Assembly (NCBI GenBank): GCA_965243215.1
Contig: CBDEUJ010000003.1
Coordinates: forward strand, 434,001 to 498,000
DNA length: 64,000 nt
Source of the DNA: JAJEFO01 sp009843725
Lineage (GTDB): Bacteria; Pseudomonadota; Alphaproteobacteria; Rhodobacterales; Rhodobacteraceae
Direction: 5' to 3'
Shown here: positions 38,471 through 47,362 of the stretch, in pieces
How positions within the stretch are numbered: position 1 is the stretch's first letter
How the letters are laid out: every line of letters starts with the position of its first letter
Notes under the pieces: generated by a model
Seen by the model: only the letters and a program-made list of their open reading frames with translations
What the model was told of the DNA's origin: nothing
The model's database searches: none
Position numbers and translations under genes: made by a program

Positions 38471-38926
38471 ATGGCATTCGGACTCAACCGCGCGGAACTG
38501 ATCGGCCGTCTCGGCGCCGACGTCACCGTCAACCAGCTCGCCTCGGGCGGGCGTGTCGCCAACCTGAGCGTGGCGACCGACGAATCCTACATTGACGCCA
38601 AGGGCAGCGGCGAGCGCGTCGACCGGACCGAGTGGCACCGGATCGTGACCTTCCAGGACGGCCTGATCGACATGCTGCAGAAGCACGCGACCAAGGGCCG
38701 GCTGGTCTACGTCGCGGGCAAGCTGCAGACCCGCCGCTGGAAGAAGGACGGCGAGGACTCCGACCGGTTCTCGACCGAGATCCTGCTCGTCCCGGGCGGC
38801 CGGGTTCAGTTCCTGGACAAGCCGAACGGGAACGGCGCGGCGACGCAGAACGCCTCGGACATGGCCAGCCAGGCCGAGCCCGCAGGGTCCGCCGCTGCAG
38901 ACCTGGACGACGAAATCCCCTTTTGA
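38471..38926 (+). CDS. ssb: Single-stranded DNA-binding protein
   Basis: A 151-residue SSB. The OB-fold spans about 1-110 (MAFGLNRAELIGRLGADVTV, TEWHRIVTF, GRLVYVAGKLQTRRW), followed by a flexible linker and the acidic tip DLDDEIPF that recruits DNA-processing partners. It protects ssDNA during conjugative transfer and replication of the element. AAGGAG lies a few bases before the start, and a strong terminator follows. Confidence 0.95.
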   Translation: MAFGLNRAELIGRLGADVTVNQLASGGRVANLSVATDESYIDAKGSGERVDRTEWHRIVTFQDGLIDMLQKHATKGRLVYVAGKLQTRRWKKDGEDSDRFSTEILLVPGGRVQFLDKPNGNGAATQNASDMASQAEPAGSAAADLDDEIPF

Positions 38927-38959
38927 ATCCAGGCGTTAACTAACGTCTCCTCCCAGACT

Positions 38960-38993
38960 GGGCCGGCGCCACGCGCGTCGGCCCCTTTTTTTT
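38960..38993 (+). terminator. Rho-independent terminator after ssb
   Basis: Stem GGGCCGGCGC paired with GCGTCGGCCC (one G-T pair), then a run of nine T. The same hairpin recurs after the Toprim gene at 40788. Confidence 0.9.
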
Positions 38994-39101
38994 GCCGCCG
39001 GTCCCAGGGCCGCCCCGGCGCGAGGCCGAGGGTGGCCGGGCAAGGCACGGGATGCGGCTGGGCCGGAGGGTGCCCGCCGCCAGCACAAGGAGAATGGCCA
39101 C

Positions 39102-39653
39102 ATGCGTGTCTACCAGCGTGACGACGTCTGCGGATTCCGCTTCACGAACGCCCCATGGGGCGAGTTCAGCAACTTCGCCCCGCTTGCCGTGCCGATCGCG
39201 GCGGGCCCATGGACCTTCGCGACGTCGGAACACCTCTACCAGGCGGCGAAGTTCGCCGCCGCCCCCGAGGTTCAGCGGCGAATCGCCTGCGCCCGCTCCG
39301 CGCGCGAGGCGGCCGCCATCGGGCGCGGAACGGAACCGGGCATGAGCCCGGACTGGAACGCCCGCCGCGTCAACGCGATGCGATGGACGCTGCGCATGAA
39401 GCGCGCGGCCAACTCCGCCCTGGTCGACGCCGCGCTCGCGCAGAGCGGCGACCGCCCCATCGTGGAGGTCTCAACCCGCGACCCCTGGTGGGGCGCGAAG
39501 CCGACGGGCGCAACGTATCTCGGCCACAACGTGCTCGGCCGGCTCTGGATGGAGCTGCGTCGCCAGCTGCGCGACGGCGATCCCGCCGCGCTCCCGGACC
39601 GGTGGCTCTCCCGGATCGAGGTCGGCAGGCTTGCCGACGCCCCGGGCGGCTGA
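39102..39653 (+). CDS. NADAR-family protein (YbiA-like)
   Basis: A 183-residue protein with the NADAR signature: WGEFSNFAPLAVPI, TSEHLYQAAKF, WNARRVNAMRWTLRMK, VEVSTRDPWWG and NVLGRLWMELR. NADAR domains act on ADP-ribose linkages; some reverse ADP-ribosylation, including of guanine bases, and many are encoded near NAD-consuming toxins or in phages. Here it sits in the backbone between ssb and a Toprim gene. Confidence 0.88.
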   Translation: MRVYQRDDVCGFRFTNAPWGEFSNFAPLAVPIAAGPWTFATSEHLYQAAKFAAAPEVQRRIACARSAREAAAIGRGTEPGMSPDWNARRVNAMRWTLRMKRAANSALVDAALAQSGDRPIVEVSTRDPWWGAKPTGATYLGHNVLGRLWMELRRQLRDGDPAALPDRWLSRIEVGRLADAPGG

Positions 39654-39769
39654 CCGCCGCCGAACCGGGCTTCGCGTCCGCGCCTTCGGCGCCGCGTCGC
39701 CCTCCCGCGCCGCCTGGAGGCGGAGGCCGGCCGGCATCGGGCGTCCGTCCGGCCCGAAGGAGTTCCCCC

Positions 39770-40762
39770 ATGCACCGCCAGCCGTCACCCGCCGCCGCCG
39801 TCGCGGCCGCCCTCGCCGAGCGCGCCGAGGAGGTCTGCCGCCGCTACCTGCCGCACGGGCGGCGCCAGGGCCGCTACTGGGTCGTCGGCGACATCGACGG
39901 CGCCCGGGGCCGCTCGCTCTTCGTCCGCCTGCGCGGACCCGGCATGCCGGGCAAGTGGACCGACGCCGCCGACGGCTCGCACGGCGACCTGCTCGACCTG
40001 GTCCGGCACCGCTCGCGCGGGAGCTCGCTACGCGCGGCGCTCGAAGAGGCGCGGTCCTTCCTCGCCCTGCCGGCTGCGCCGGCGGCGAGCCCGGACGGAT
40101 CATGGGACAGCGGCGAGGCGGCGCGCCGCCTCTGGCAGCGCTGCCGCGCCGTGGACGGCAGCCACGCCGAGCGCTACCTCCGGGCGCGCGGCCTCCAGCG
40201 CTGCCGCTTCGCGGCGTTGCGCTTCCATCCCGAGCTTCGCCACCGCGAGGGCGGAACCGTGCGCCGGTTCCCCGCGCTGGTCGCCGCCGTCACCGGCGAC
40301 GACGGCGCGATCCTCGGCGTCCAGCGCACCTGGCTGGATCCCCGGCTGCCCGCCAAGGCGGGCGTCGCCGCCCCGCGCAAGGCGCTGGGGCGGATCCACG
40401 GCCATGCCGTGCGCTTCGGCGACGTTGCCGCCGAGGGGCACGCCTCCCTCGTCGTCGGCGAGGGGATCGAGACCGTGCTCTCCGTCGTGACCGCGGTCCC
40501 GGAGATCACGGCTGCGGCGGCACTCTCCGCCGGGAGCCTCGGCGCGTTCGCGCCTCCGCCCGGCGTCGCGCGGCTCGTGATCGCCCGCGACGGCGACGAG
40601 GAGGGCGCGCTGGCGGCGGAACGCCTCGCCCGGCGCTGCGCGCGGGCCGGCGTTTCCGCCACGGTCATCCAGCCTGCGGCGGGGGACTTCAACGACGATC
40701 TCGTGACGCTCGGCGCGCCGGCGCTCCGCGCACGGCTGGCGCCGCTCGTGCGCTGGCCCTGA
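39770..40762 (+). CDS. Toprim-domain primase-like protein
   Basis: A 330-residue protein. The N-terminal half (about 1-170) resembles the zinc-less primase-like DUF7146 region (WVVGDIDGARGRSLFVRLRG and LRARGL). The C-terminal Toprim domain has VVGEGIETVLSV (catalytic Glu) and IARDGDEEG (DxD-like acidic pair). Related to plasmid and phage primase/helicase proteins lacking the helicase part. Probably makes or regulates primers for plasmid DNA. It ends in RWP just before a terminator. Confidence 0.82.
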   Translation: MHRQPSPAAAVAAALAERAEEVCRRYLPHGRRQGRYWVVGDIDGARGRSLFVRLRGPGMPGKWTDAADGSHGDLLDLVRHRSRGSSLRAALEEARSFLALPAAPAASPDGSWDSGEAARRLWQRCRAVDGSHAERYLRARGLQRCRFAALRFHPELRHREGGTVRRFPALVAAVTGDDGAILGVQRTWLDPRLPAKAGVAAPRKALGRIHGHAVRFGDVAAEGHASLVVGEGIETVLSVVTAVPEITAAAALSAGSLGAFAPPPGVARLVIARDGDEEGALAAERLARRCARAGVSATVIQPAAGDFNDDLVTLGAPALRARLAPLVRWP

Positions 40763-40787
40763 GACGCGGCGGGGCCGGGCTCCGAAC

Positions 40788-40818
40788 GGGCCGGCGCCTC
40801 GCGCGTCGGCCCTTCTTT
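40788..40818 (+). terminator. Rho-independent terminator after the Toprim gene
   Basis: Stem GGGCCGGCGC/GCGTCGGCCC with TTCTTT, nearly identical to the terminator after ssb. Confidence 0.8.
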
Positions 40819-40926
40819 CGTGCCGACGCTCCGGAGACCGACCGGTCCGGACGGCGCGGCCGGCCTTCTCCGGGAGTCGGAGTGGAGCGGGTCGGAGGGC
40901 GAACCGCCAGGAGAAGGAGAGAGACC

Positions 40927-41100
40927 ATGGCACCTGTCACCGATCCCGCCAACGAGCCCGCGCCGGGCGACGCACTTGCCGCGATGGCCGAACCGCTGCG
41001 CGAGCGCATCATCGAGGAGCGCATCGGCCGCGAGGAGGGTCCCGGCCTGCCCCTCTTCGACGATCTTGACATCTTCGAGGAGCTCGACCCGGGCTCCTGA
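40927..41100 (+). CDS. Acidic microprotein of 57 residues, paralogue of 42622-42783
   Basis: MAPVTDPANEPAPGDALAAM followed by AEPLRERIIEERIGREEG and an acidic FDDLDIFEELDPGS tail. GGAGAAGGAG lies just upstream. The helical LRERIIEERIGRE core resembles VRRRVLRERMARDE in the gene at 42622. Function unknown. Confidence 0.7.
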   Translation: MAPVTDPANEPAPGDALAAMAEPLRERIIEERIGREEGPGLPLFDDLDIFEELDPGS

Positions 41101-41111
41101 CCGCGCCATAC

Positions 41112-41150
41112 GCGGGCCGCATCGTCCCCAGGCTGCGCGGCCCGCTTCCC
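41112..41150 (+). terminator. Hairpin, probable terminator
   Basis: A perfect 9-bp stem GCGGGCCGC/GCGGCCCGC with a 16-base loop, followed by TTCCCC. The weak T-run lowers confidence. Confidence 0.5.
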
Positions 41151-41175
41151 CTCGATCTTCGGAACGGAGGCCCTC

Positions 41176-41421
41176 ATGGGACATCCATCCACCGCCATCA
41201 GCTTCTCGCGCACCAGCCCGGAGGAATCGCGCATCTATGCCGGACAAGGCGGCGGCGACTACGTCGGCGACGTCTTCGCATACGACGACACGTTCCGCGA
41301 AAACGCTCGCGTGTACGAAATTCATCTCTTTGAGGATTCGCGCGGCCCGCGCCGCGTGCACGACCGCAGCAAGGTCCGCGAGACCGCGCAGCGGATGGTC
41401 GACACGCTCCGGTGGCGCTGA
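41176..41421 (+). CDS. Small protein of 81 residues
   Basis: MGHPSTAISFSRTSPEESRI to AQRMVDTLRWR. It contains YVGDVFAYDDTFRENARVYEIHLFEDSRG, a possible small beta domain. Family unknown. GGAGG lies nine bases upstream. Confidence 0.6.
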   Translation: MGHPSTAISFSRTSPEESRIYAGQGGGDYVGDVFAYDDTFRENARVYEIHLFEDSRGPRRVHDRSKVRETAQRMVDTLRWR

Positions 41422-41534
41422 AGCCGCCGCCTGCGGTCCGGCTCGCGCGGGGCGCTCGCGCCGCAGGGATCCCGAGACCGGTCACCGGATTGACCGAAGC
41501 GCCTTGGGGGTGCGGATGAAAAGGAGTTCCGCAA

Positions 41535-41894
41535 ATGGACATCAGAGATGCATCCGACCGCATGCCAACCGTGCTCAACGTCAGGGACGAGCCCGAACTG
41601 CGCGCCGCGCTCGCCCGCACGCACGTGCATGGCGACGCCGTGCTGATCGACCGTCGCACGAAATGGGGCAACCCGTTCAGGATCGGCCCGGGCACGTCGC
41701 GCGCGCAGGCGGTCGAGCTCTAACGCGCCGATCTCTGGCGGCGCGTCCGCGGGGGCGCGATCACGCTCGAGGACCTGGCCGCGCTCGCGCCCTGCCGCCT
41801 CGCCTGCTGGTGCCGCCCGCAGGCCTGCCACGGCGACGTGCTGGCCCGCGCAGCGGCCTGGGCCGCCGCCAGGTTCGGTGGGCGCGCACCGTGA
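41535..41894 (+). pseudogene. DUF4326 protein interrupted by an in-frame TAA
   Basis: One frame broken only by TAA at 41721-41723. Before the stop: VLIDRRTKWGNPFRIGPGTSRAQAVEL. After it: RADLWRRVRGGAITLEDLAALAPCRLACWCRPQACHGDVLARAAAWAA, which completes DUF4326. Related proteins have a Tyr at this point (AVELYRADLW), so TAC or TAT to TAA is likely. A nonsense mutation or a base-calling error. Confidence 0.78.
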
Positions 41895-42621
41895 CGCGCC
41901 GCGTTCCGGGGCGCGGCCCTTCGGGCCGCGGGCGCTTCGCGCCCGCCCCCGTCGCCGCGCGACCGAACCCGGTCCCGGATGCAAACCGATTCGTGGCGGC
42001 GGAAGCGGGCTGCTTCGACGGCTCGACCAGCTGCATCCTGTCGTGACCGATGCGATGCCCGTTCTTTCGGGCACGTCGCGCGGCGGGTCGATGTTGAGAG
42101 CCTTCGGCAAGAAGATTGGCCAGCTGGCACCTGGGTGTCGGATCCGGAATTCTGGCGATGCCTTCGGCCCGCGCTATCCGCTCATATCTCCGGTCGCTTG
42201 CGCTCCCTGCGATACCGCTCCTATCGCTATCGCCTCCGGTCGCTTGCGCTCCCTGCGCGCTCCGCTTGCCCGCGAGGCCGAGGGTTGGGTGCCTGAATGC
42301 CGAAGACCGACCAGGCCGCGACGAACCGCCCGGGACAGTCCGGGACGCGGAACGACCGCCGCACCTGGCGTTTGAATCAGCAAATCTCTCTCAGTGACTT
42401 CCCATCATGGCAAATCCGCGACTCCCCGCGTCAAGGCACGGCGGCGACCGGGTTGCTGGCAGCCGGATTCGCATGGTCGCTCGCGCTCCCTGCGAATCGG
42501 GGCTGCTGCGCGGCCCGCACCACTCGCCACCTCTCCGGCCTTGACACGGGGGCCGCAGGGATTCGCCAGGCCGGCGCGTCCCGAGAGGGGACAGACGCAA
42601 CCCGGAACAAGGAGATCCACG
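41895..42621 (+). repeat. Duplicated intergenic module, copy A
   Basis: No gene. From 42081 to the start codon at 42622 it is collinear with copy B at a constant offset of 1042 bases; 42406-42511 is identical over 106 bases. Further left, a GC hairpin (GGGCCGCGGGCGCTTCGCGCCC-like, 41923) has a counterpart at 42905. Two internal tandem copies of a CTCCGGTCGCTTGCGCTCCC word lie at 42197 and 42235. It ends in AAGGAG and the ATG of the 53-residue gene. Confidence 0.85.
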
Positions 42622-42783
42622 ATGCACGTCACGGAAACAAGCCGCCCCGCAGAAACCAACCCCCTCGCAGAAATCCTCGAGCCGGTCCGCCGCCGCGTCC
42701 TCCGGGAGCGCATGGCGCGGGACGAGCGCGACGGATGCGTCGTCATCGACTACACGGCGGAACTCGAGCAGCCCGGCGAATGA
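42622..42783 (+). CDS. Microprotein of 53 residues, paralogue of 40927-41100
   Basis: MHVTETSRPAETNPLAEILE then PVRRRVLRERMARDERDGCV and an acidic end. AAGGAG sits eight bases before the ATG. The start codon is the exact right border of repeat copy A. Unknown function. Confidence 0.7.
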   Translation: MHVTETSRPAETNPLAEILEPVRRRVLRERMARDERDGCVVIDYTAELEQPGE

Positions 42784-43663
42784 CGCCGGGCTTCGCGGGT
42801 CGCTCCTGCGGAGCGGCCCGCTTCCGCCATGCGCCGCGCCACGGAAGCGCCCGGCTCATGGTCGCTCCGCTCCCATGCCGCCTTCGGCGGCGGAGCGGCC
42901 CTGCGGGCCGCGGGCGCTTCGCGCCCCTGGTTTCGAAGCCTTGGCCTGTCCGGTCGGACGGGAGCCCCCCGACCGGTTTGCGGGAAACCGGTCGAGGGGC
43001 CGGTCTCGATCTCGGTGAGAGCATCTGAGACAAGGCCGCTTCGCATGTCTCCCTTCCCGGTTCAATTCGTTGCGGCACCGTGTCGCGGTCGATGCGCGTC
43101 CGGCTTGCTCGTGTCCTTCGCGCGGCGGGGCCGGGCTGGCGTCTCTCTGCATGAATCTTGTGAGGCTTTCGCAAGGGTGGCACGTTCGCGTTCTTGGCGA
43201 TGCCTTCGGCCCGGGCTCTCCGCTGCAACCGCCGCTCGCTGACGCTCCCGGCAATTTCCGCTGCGATCCCTATCGCCTCCGGTCGCTGGCGCTCCCTGCG
43301 CGCTCCGCTTGCCTCCAGGGCCGGGAGCCGGGTGCATGAATGGCGGGACACGGCCAGGCCGCGCGAATCGTCTGTGAGAGTCCGGAGCGCAGCACGACCG
43401 CCGCTCCTGGCGTCTGATGTCGTATCTCTCTCGCTGTGACATCCAAGCATGGCAAATCCGCGACTCCCCGCGTCAAGGCACGGCGGCGACCGGGTTGCTG
43501 GCAGCCGGATTCGCATGGTCGCTCGCGCTCCCTGCGAATCGGGGCTGCTGCGCCGCCCGCACCACTCGCCGCCTCTCCGGCCTTGACCCGGGCGTCGCAG
43601 GAATTTGCCGTACGGGAGGGGTCCCGGAAGGGACGTAACCTGACCCTGACCAAGGAGGTCGTC
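42784..43663 (+). repeat. Duplicated intergenic module, copy B
   Basis: No gene. Matches copy A (43123-43663 against 42081-42621). Copy B also holds a strong hairpin absent from A: GACCGGTTT/AAACCGGTC (42971-42979 and 42985-42993) flanked by C6 and G4 runs. It ends in AAGGAGG and the ATG at 43664. Confidence 0.85.
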
Positions 43664-44593
43664 ATGACTGACATCATCAACACCCTGGAGGCCGCGGAAG
43701 CCTCCGTCACCGCCACAGTCTGCCAGCAGGCGCAGCTCTTCGGCGCCACGCCCGAACGGGACGAGCTTGACACCCGGGACGTCTGGGACGCGGATGACGC
43801 CACCTGCGCGCTGCTGGAAGCGTTCCGCATCCTGGCCGAGGGCGTCGCGCCGGACGGGTTCCAGGTCGCGGATGAGCGGGAGAGCCTGCTCTGGGGCTTC
43901 GTCAACATGCTGGACGCCCAGGTCCGCAGGCTTGACCGGGCGGCGGACAGGCTGGTCCCGGAGCTCCGCGATCTCACGCGGTCGCAGGACGGCAGCGAGG
44001 TCCGCTCGCGCGAGCTGGAGCTGGTCACTGACCGGTCCAAGAGCCTCACCGCGCGCCGCGACGCCTTCGAGGCGCTGCGTGACGCGGCGGCGGAAGCCTA
44101 CCGGGAGGCCACCGGCAGCACCTGGCGTCCGAGGCGCGGCTCGCACGTGTCAGAGACCGGGAAGCTGACCAGCGCCGCCGTTGACGCCCGCGACTACCAG
44201 CGCGCGCGGAAGGACCGCAAGGCTTCGGCCCACCTGCCGCAGGGCACCCTCGTCGCCATCGCGGGCGGCAGGGACGTCGCGGACCCGGCGGCGGTGATCG
44301 CGCGGCTGGACAAGGCGCGGGCCAGGCACGCGGACATGGTGCTCGTGCACGGCGGCGGGCCGGGCGTGGAGCGCATCGCGGCGCGCTGGGCGGAGCGGAA
44401 CGGCGTGCACCAGGTCGTGTGCAAGCCGGACTGGGACCGGCACGGGCGCGCGGCACCGTTCCGCCGCAATGACGAGTTGCTCAACCTCCTGCCCAAGGGG
44501 GTCATCGCGTTCCCGGGTTCGGGCATCACGGAGAACCTGGTGGACAAGGCCTGGCAGCTCGGCATCCCGGTGATGCGCTGCCAGGCGGCATAG
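43664..44593 (+). CDS. DUF2493 (YspA/SLOG-like) protein
   Basis: A 309-residue protein. The N-terminal ~170 residues are helical (possible coiled coil around DAQVRRLDRAADRLVPELRDL). The C-terminal Rossmann domain has VAIAGGRDVADPAAVIARLDK, VLVHGGGPGVERIAARWAE and FRRNDELLNLLPKGVIAFPG. DUF2493 belongs to the SLOG superfamily, some members of which bind nucleotide-derived signals. The second SLOG-type gene in the backbone. AAGGAGG upstream; a terminator follows. Confidence 0.85.
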   Translation: MTDIINTLEAAEASVTATVCQQAQLFGATPERDELDTRDVWDADDATCALLEAFRILAEGVAPDGFQVADERESLLWGFVNMLDAQVRRLDRAADRLVPELRDLTRSQDGSEVRSRELELVTDRSKSLTARRDAFEALRDAAAEAYREATGSTWRPRRGSHVSETGKLTSAAVDARDYQRARKDRKASAHLPQGTLVAIAGGRDVADPAAVIARLDKARARHADMVLVHGGGPGVERIAARWAERNGVHQVVCKPDWDRHGRAAPFRRNDELLNLLPKGVIAFPGSGITENLVDKAWQLGIPVMRCQAA

Positions 44594-44606
44594 ACCGCAA
44601 CGTCTC

Positions 44607-44650
44607 GCGGGCCGCGTCGTCTTCCCGGCGGCGCGGTCCGCCCTTTTTTT
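44607..44650 (+). terminator. Rho-independent terminator after the DUF2493 gene
   Basis: Stem GCGGGCCGCG/CGCGGTCCGC, then CC and seven T. Marks the end of the continuous + strand backbone. Confidence 0.88.
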
Positions 44651-44730
44651 GTACGAAAGGCATCCGGTGCCGGAGACGGCTCCGGCTGCGCCGGTCGCCG
44701 GGCTGGCGCGCGTTGCGCGCCTCGCCCGTG

Positions 44731-45288
44731 GCCTCGATTCTCTCGGCCACCGTTCCGCTTCCTCGATCATGGCCGCGCTCGCTGCCGCTCGCGCCGACAT
44801 CCCTGCCGACGTCGCGCTGACGCGCGTCCGTCTTCGCACGGACCATGCAGCGGCAACGCCGCGCTCCGGCTTCGCCGATCGCACGGCAGCCCAGGCGCGC
44901 CTGGTCGCCTCGGCGTCGCGCTGGCGCGCATCCGCCATCGTCTCCGCCGTCACCGCCGGTCTCTTCCTCGAAATTCGGTTCATCGGCTGCGGCGCCGCGC
45001 TGCGCACGCGCGCCATGCAGCCGCCTTCAACCACTTCCGAATCCTTTCTCGCCGGGATTCCGCACCGCCGGTCGCCGGGCTCCTGCAGAGCGGTTCCGGC
45101 TTGCCGTTCCCAGTCGAACTCCAAGGGCGTGCGGGAACCGGAACCGGGAACCGCGTCGGGATCGCGCGCGCTTCGCGCTGCGCCCCACGCCTCGATTCTC
45201 TCGGCCACCTTTCCGCAGCCGCCAGGCGCCGCGCTCGCTTGCGCTCGCGCCGGGTTCGTCGCCCCGGCGTCGCGCTGGCGCGCATCCG
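44731..45288 (+). repeat. Interspersed GC-rich repeats in non-coding DNA
   Basis: A 21-base word is exact at 44731-44751 and 45189-45209, and a 25-base word is exact at 44912-44936 and 45264-45288, with diverged sequence around them. Long open frames on both strands across this stretch are Ala/Arg-rich by-products of GC content; none has start signals or a recognisable domain. Confidence 0.7.
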
Positions 45289-45933
45289 CCGTTGGCGACT
45301 CTCCTGATCGACCCGTCCTCCGGCACGAAGCGACCGGACCGCAATCCGAAAGCGCGCTGCCAACGCCAATGCAGGCGCTCCTGCGGAGCAGCCTGCATCC
45401 AGTCCCCTTCACCTCGCGATCGCGCGGCGCTGCGCTGCCGCTGGCGATGCCCGTTACCGTTACCGAGTTGCCCTAGGCATTCCGGGCGGTAACGACCATT
45501 GACCATGACGCCCAACTCTTCGTCACCGCCGGCTTTACCGACATCGCGTTCGGGCATCAGGACGCCTGACTCCGCGCCAAGCCCGTCACGGGCGCGTCAA
45601 CGACTGCGGCGATCACGGCGCACAAGCCGATGCAGTGGCGCGACCTCTCGTGCAGCCGTTCCTGCGGAACGGGCTTGCACTTCCCGCGGCAGCAGCGTGC
45701 TCGTTTCGCGGCGCTCCGCGGCCGCTCAATCGCCGCGCAGGCTCCCTCTCTCGCGCGTCGCCGACGTCGATTCCCCCATCCAGAATGCAGGAGGCAAGTG
45801 CCCTTCCGACCGCCTGCGCGGCTCTGTTCTCACACCCCACGCATCGCTGATGCAGGATGTGCCATGTCTCCCGTTGGCCTGCCTATTTTCGGCCTTTCGC
45901 GGCCGATTGGGGTCCCAGAGTTGTTGGACCGAG

Positions 45934-46052
45934 CGCATTGCGCGCGCAATGCGTGAATCGTCACTGTCAGGACCCTGCGCGTCACCCCCTGTCACGAGCG
46001 CAATGCGCGCGCATTGCGCGATCTCCCGCCCGCATTTCGTGCGCAATGCGCG
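45934..46052. repeat. Cluster of GCGCAATGCGC palindromes
   Basis: A perfect 20-base palindrome CGCATTGCGCGCGCAATGCG (45934-45953), a perfect 22-base palindrome with inverted order of the same half-sites (45998-46019) and a single site GCGCAATGCGCG (46041-46052). Spacing is roughly 45-65 bases. It looks like binding sites for a dimeric DNA-binding protein, for example partition, replication or regulation. Confidence 0.8.
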
Positions 46053-47362
46053 ACTTCCTCCCAAACTCGATCATCCGACAGGCCCGCGTGGCCTGCCGAA
46101 TAGTCGAAGCAGAGTGCCGCACCACCTCAGTAGGGAGCTTGTTGCAGAGTCTCTCCCTGGAATCCGACCCACCGCTTGAAATCAGCGGTTTCCGTCGGTC
46201 CCTGACTCCCAACTGCTCGAACCACAGAATTGCCGCATGTCCCTCCCTTCGCTTGATCTCGTCAAGCTACGGCTGTGGCGGATGCCATTCCGGAGATCCG
46301 CGAGTTGTCCAAAGCGCCTTACGAATGAGGGTAGTGTTGGCGAAGCGCCGCACGAATTGACTCCCAGCCCCCCATTTCGTGTTCGTGTCATGCAACGCGC
46401 GCAGATCGGCACACTCAACATTGCCGTCCAAAGAATGACGGCGTTCGCCGGCGAGTGTAGCATTGTTCCTTGCTGCCAACTGCAATTGTTCCTCGATCTA
46501 TTTCCGCACAGGTTACAGTAGCAAGGCAGCATCACCTTCCTGCGCCTAGTCCATGTCCAAGCGACACGCTCTTCGATTGCCCCGATCCTCGCGTCAAAAA
46601 CCCGAAACAGGAGTGACAGATCCACCTGTTCCGTCAGCAAAAGCTCTTCGATCGCGTTCTAGAGCGTGCATTGCCGTTCGGAAATGTTGCCCCCGCGGTC
46701 ATCCGTCGCAAAGGACCGCGCATCGCAAAGCCCACCGCCGCCCAAGCAACAAATTGCGATTCAAGGGTAGCCGGAGCGCTGACATCGCCGCTCGCAGCGA
46801 TCGCCTCGGGCAAATGCAGGTTCGGCGTGCCGCACCAAATGGCATAACCCTTGCCGCCGGCGCTGAGCAAAGCGCGGTTCAGGATTGTGTCCATCGCGCA
46901 CTGGCGACCGCTCTTCGTCCCCCTCCCATCGGGAATAAGCGCTCCTTCAACACCGCCCTCGCGTTGAACGAGGTCTGAAGGATCCACCCGAGTCGCAGCT
47001 AGTATTACCTCTGCATTGCATTTCTGCGACGCAATAGTGCATTCCGACCGCGCAAATGCCTTCGGCGATTCCGGCTCTGGACCACGGTTCGTGAGAAAGC
47101 CGTTCGTTACAATCACATCCAACCACCGCGCTCGGCCCAAGTCTCGAATCTGCACATTTGCCATCACGCCGAGGCGCAACCCGCCAATCCGGTAACTCGC
47201 GCGTTCGCATGAACTTTATGTTCGCTACATGTCCCATCTACATATCGCATTTCTCGGTACATGCTGTTGAAGTCCTCTCACCGTTGCACTACGAACGGAA
47301 CTAATCAGAAACATCTGGTGATTCGAAGGGAAGCTTCTGTCAGGATTTCCCAGCTAGGAGAC
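46053..47362. other. 1.3 kb of lower GC without a confident gene; possible decayed coding DNA
   Basis: A - strand frame at 46634-47179 (VQIRDLGRARWLDVIVTNGF and onward) and a second at 46182-46640 beginning LLLTEQVDLSLLFRVFDARI look protein-like but are out of frame with each other, lack clear starts and match no family I know. They may be parts of one decayed gene. The last ~100 bases should contain the promoter of the MBL operon. Confidence 0.4.

Noticed and set aside
41895..43663. CRISPR-like repeat array
   Set aside because: Only two long copies about 1 kb apart, not short regularly spaced repeats; no cas genes.
44649..45492. Overlapping 215-275 codon frames after the DUF2493 terminator
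   Set aside because: They translate interspersed DNA repeats into Ala/Arg-rich text, and both strands are equally open.
46634..47179. 181-codon - strand frame in the gene desert
   Set aside because: Some protein-like segments, but no clear start and no known domain; kept only as possible decayed coding DNA.
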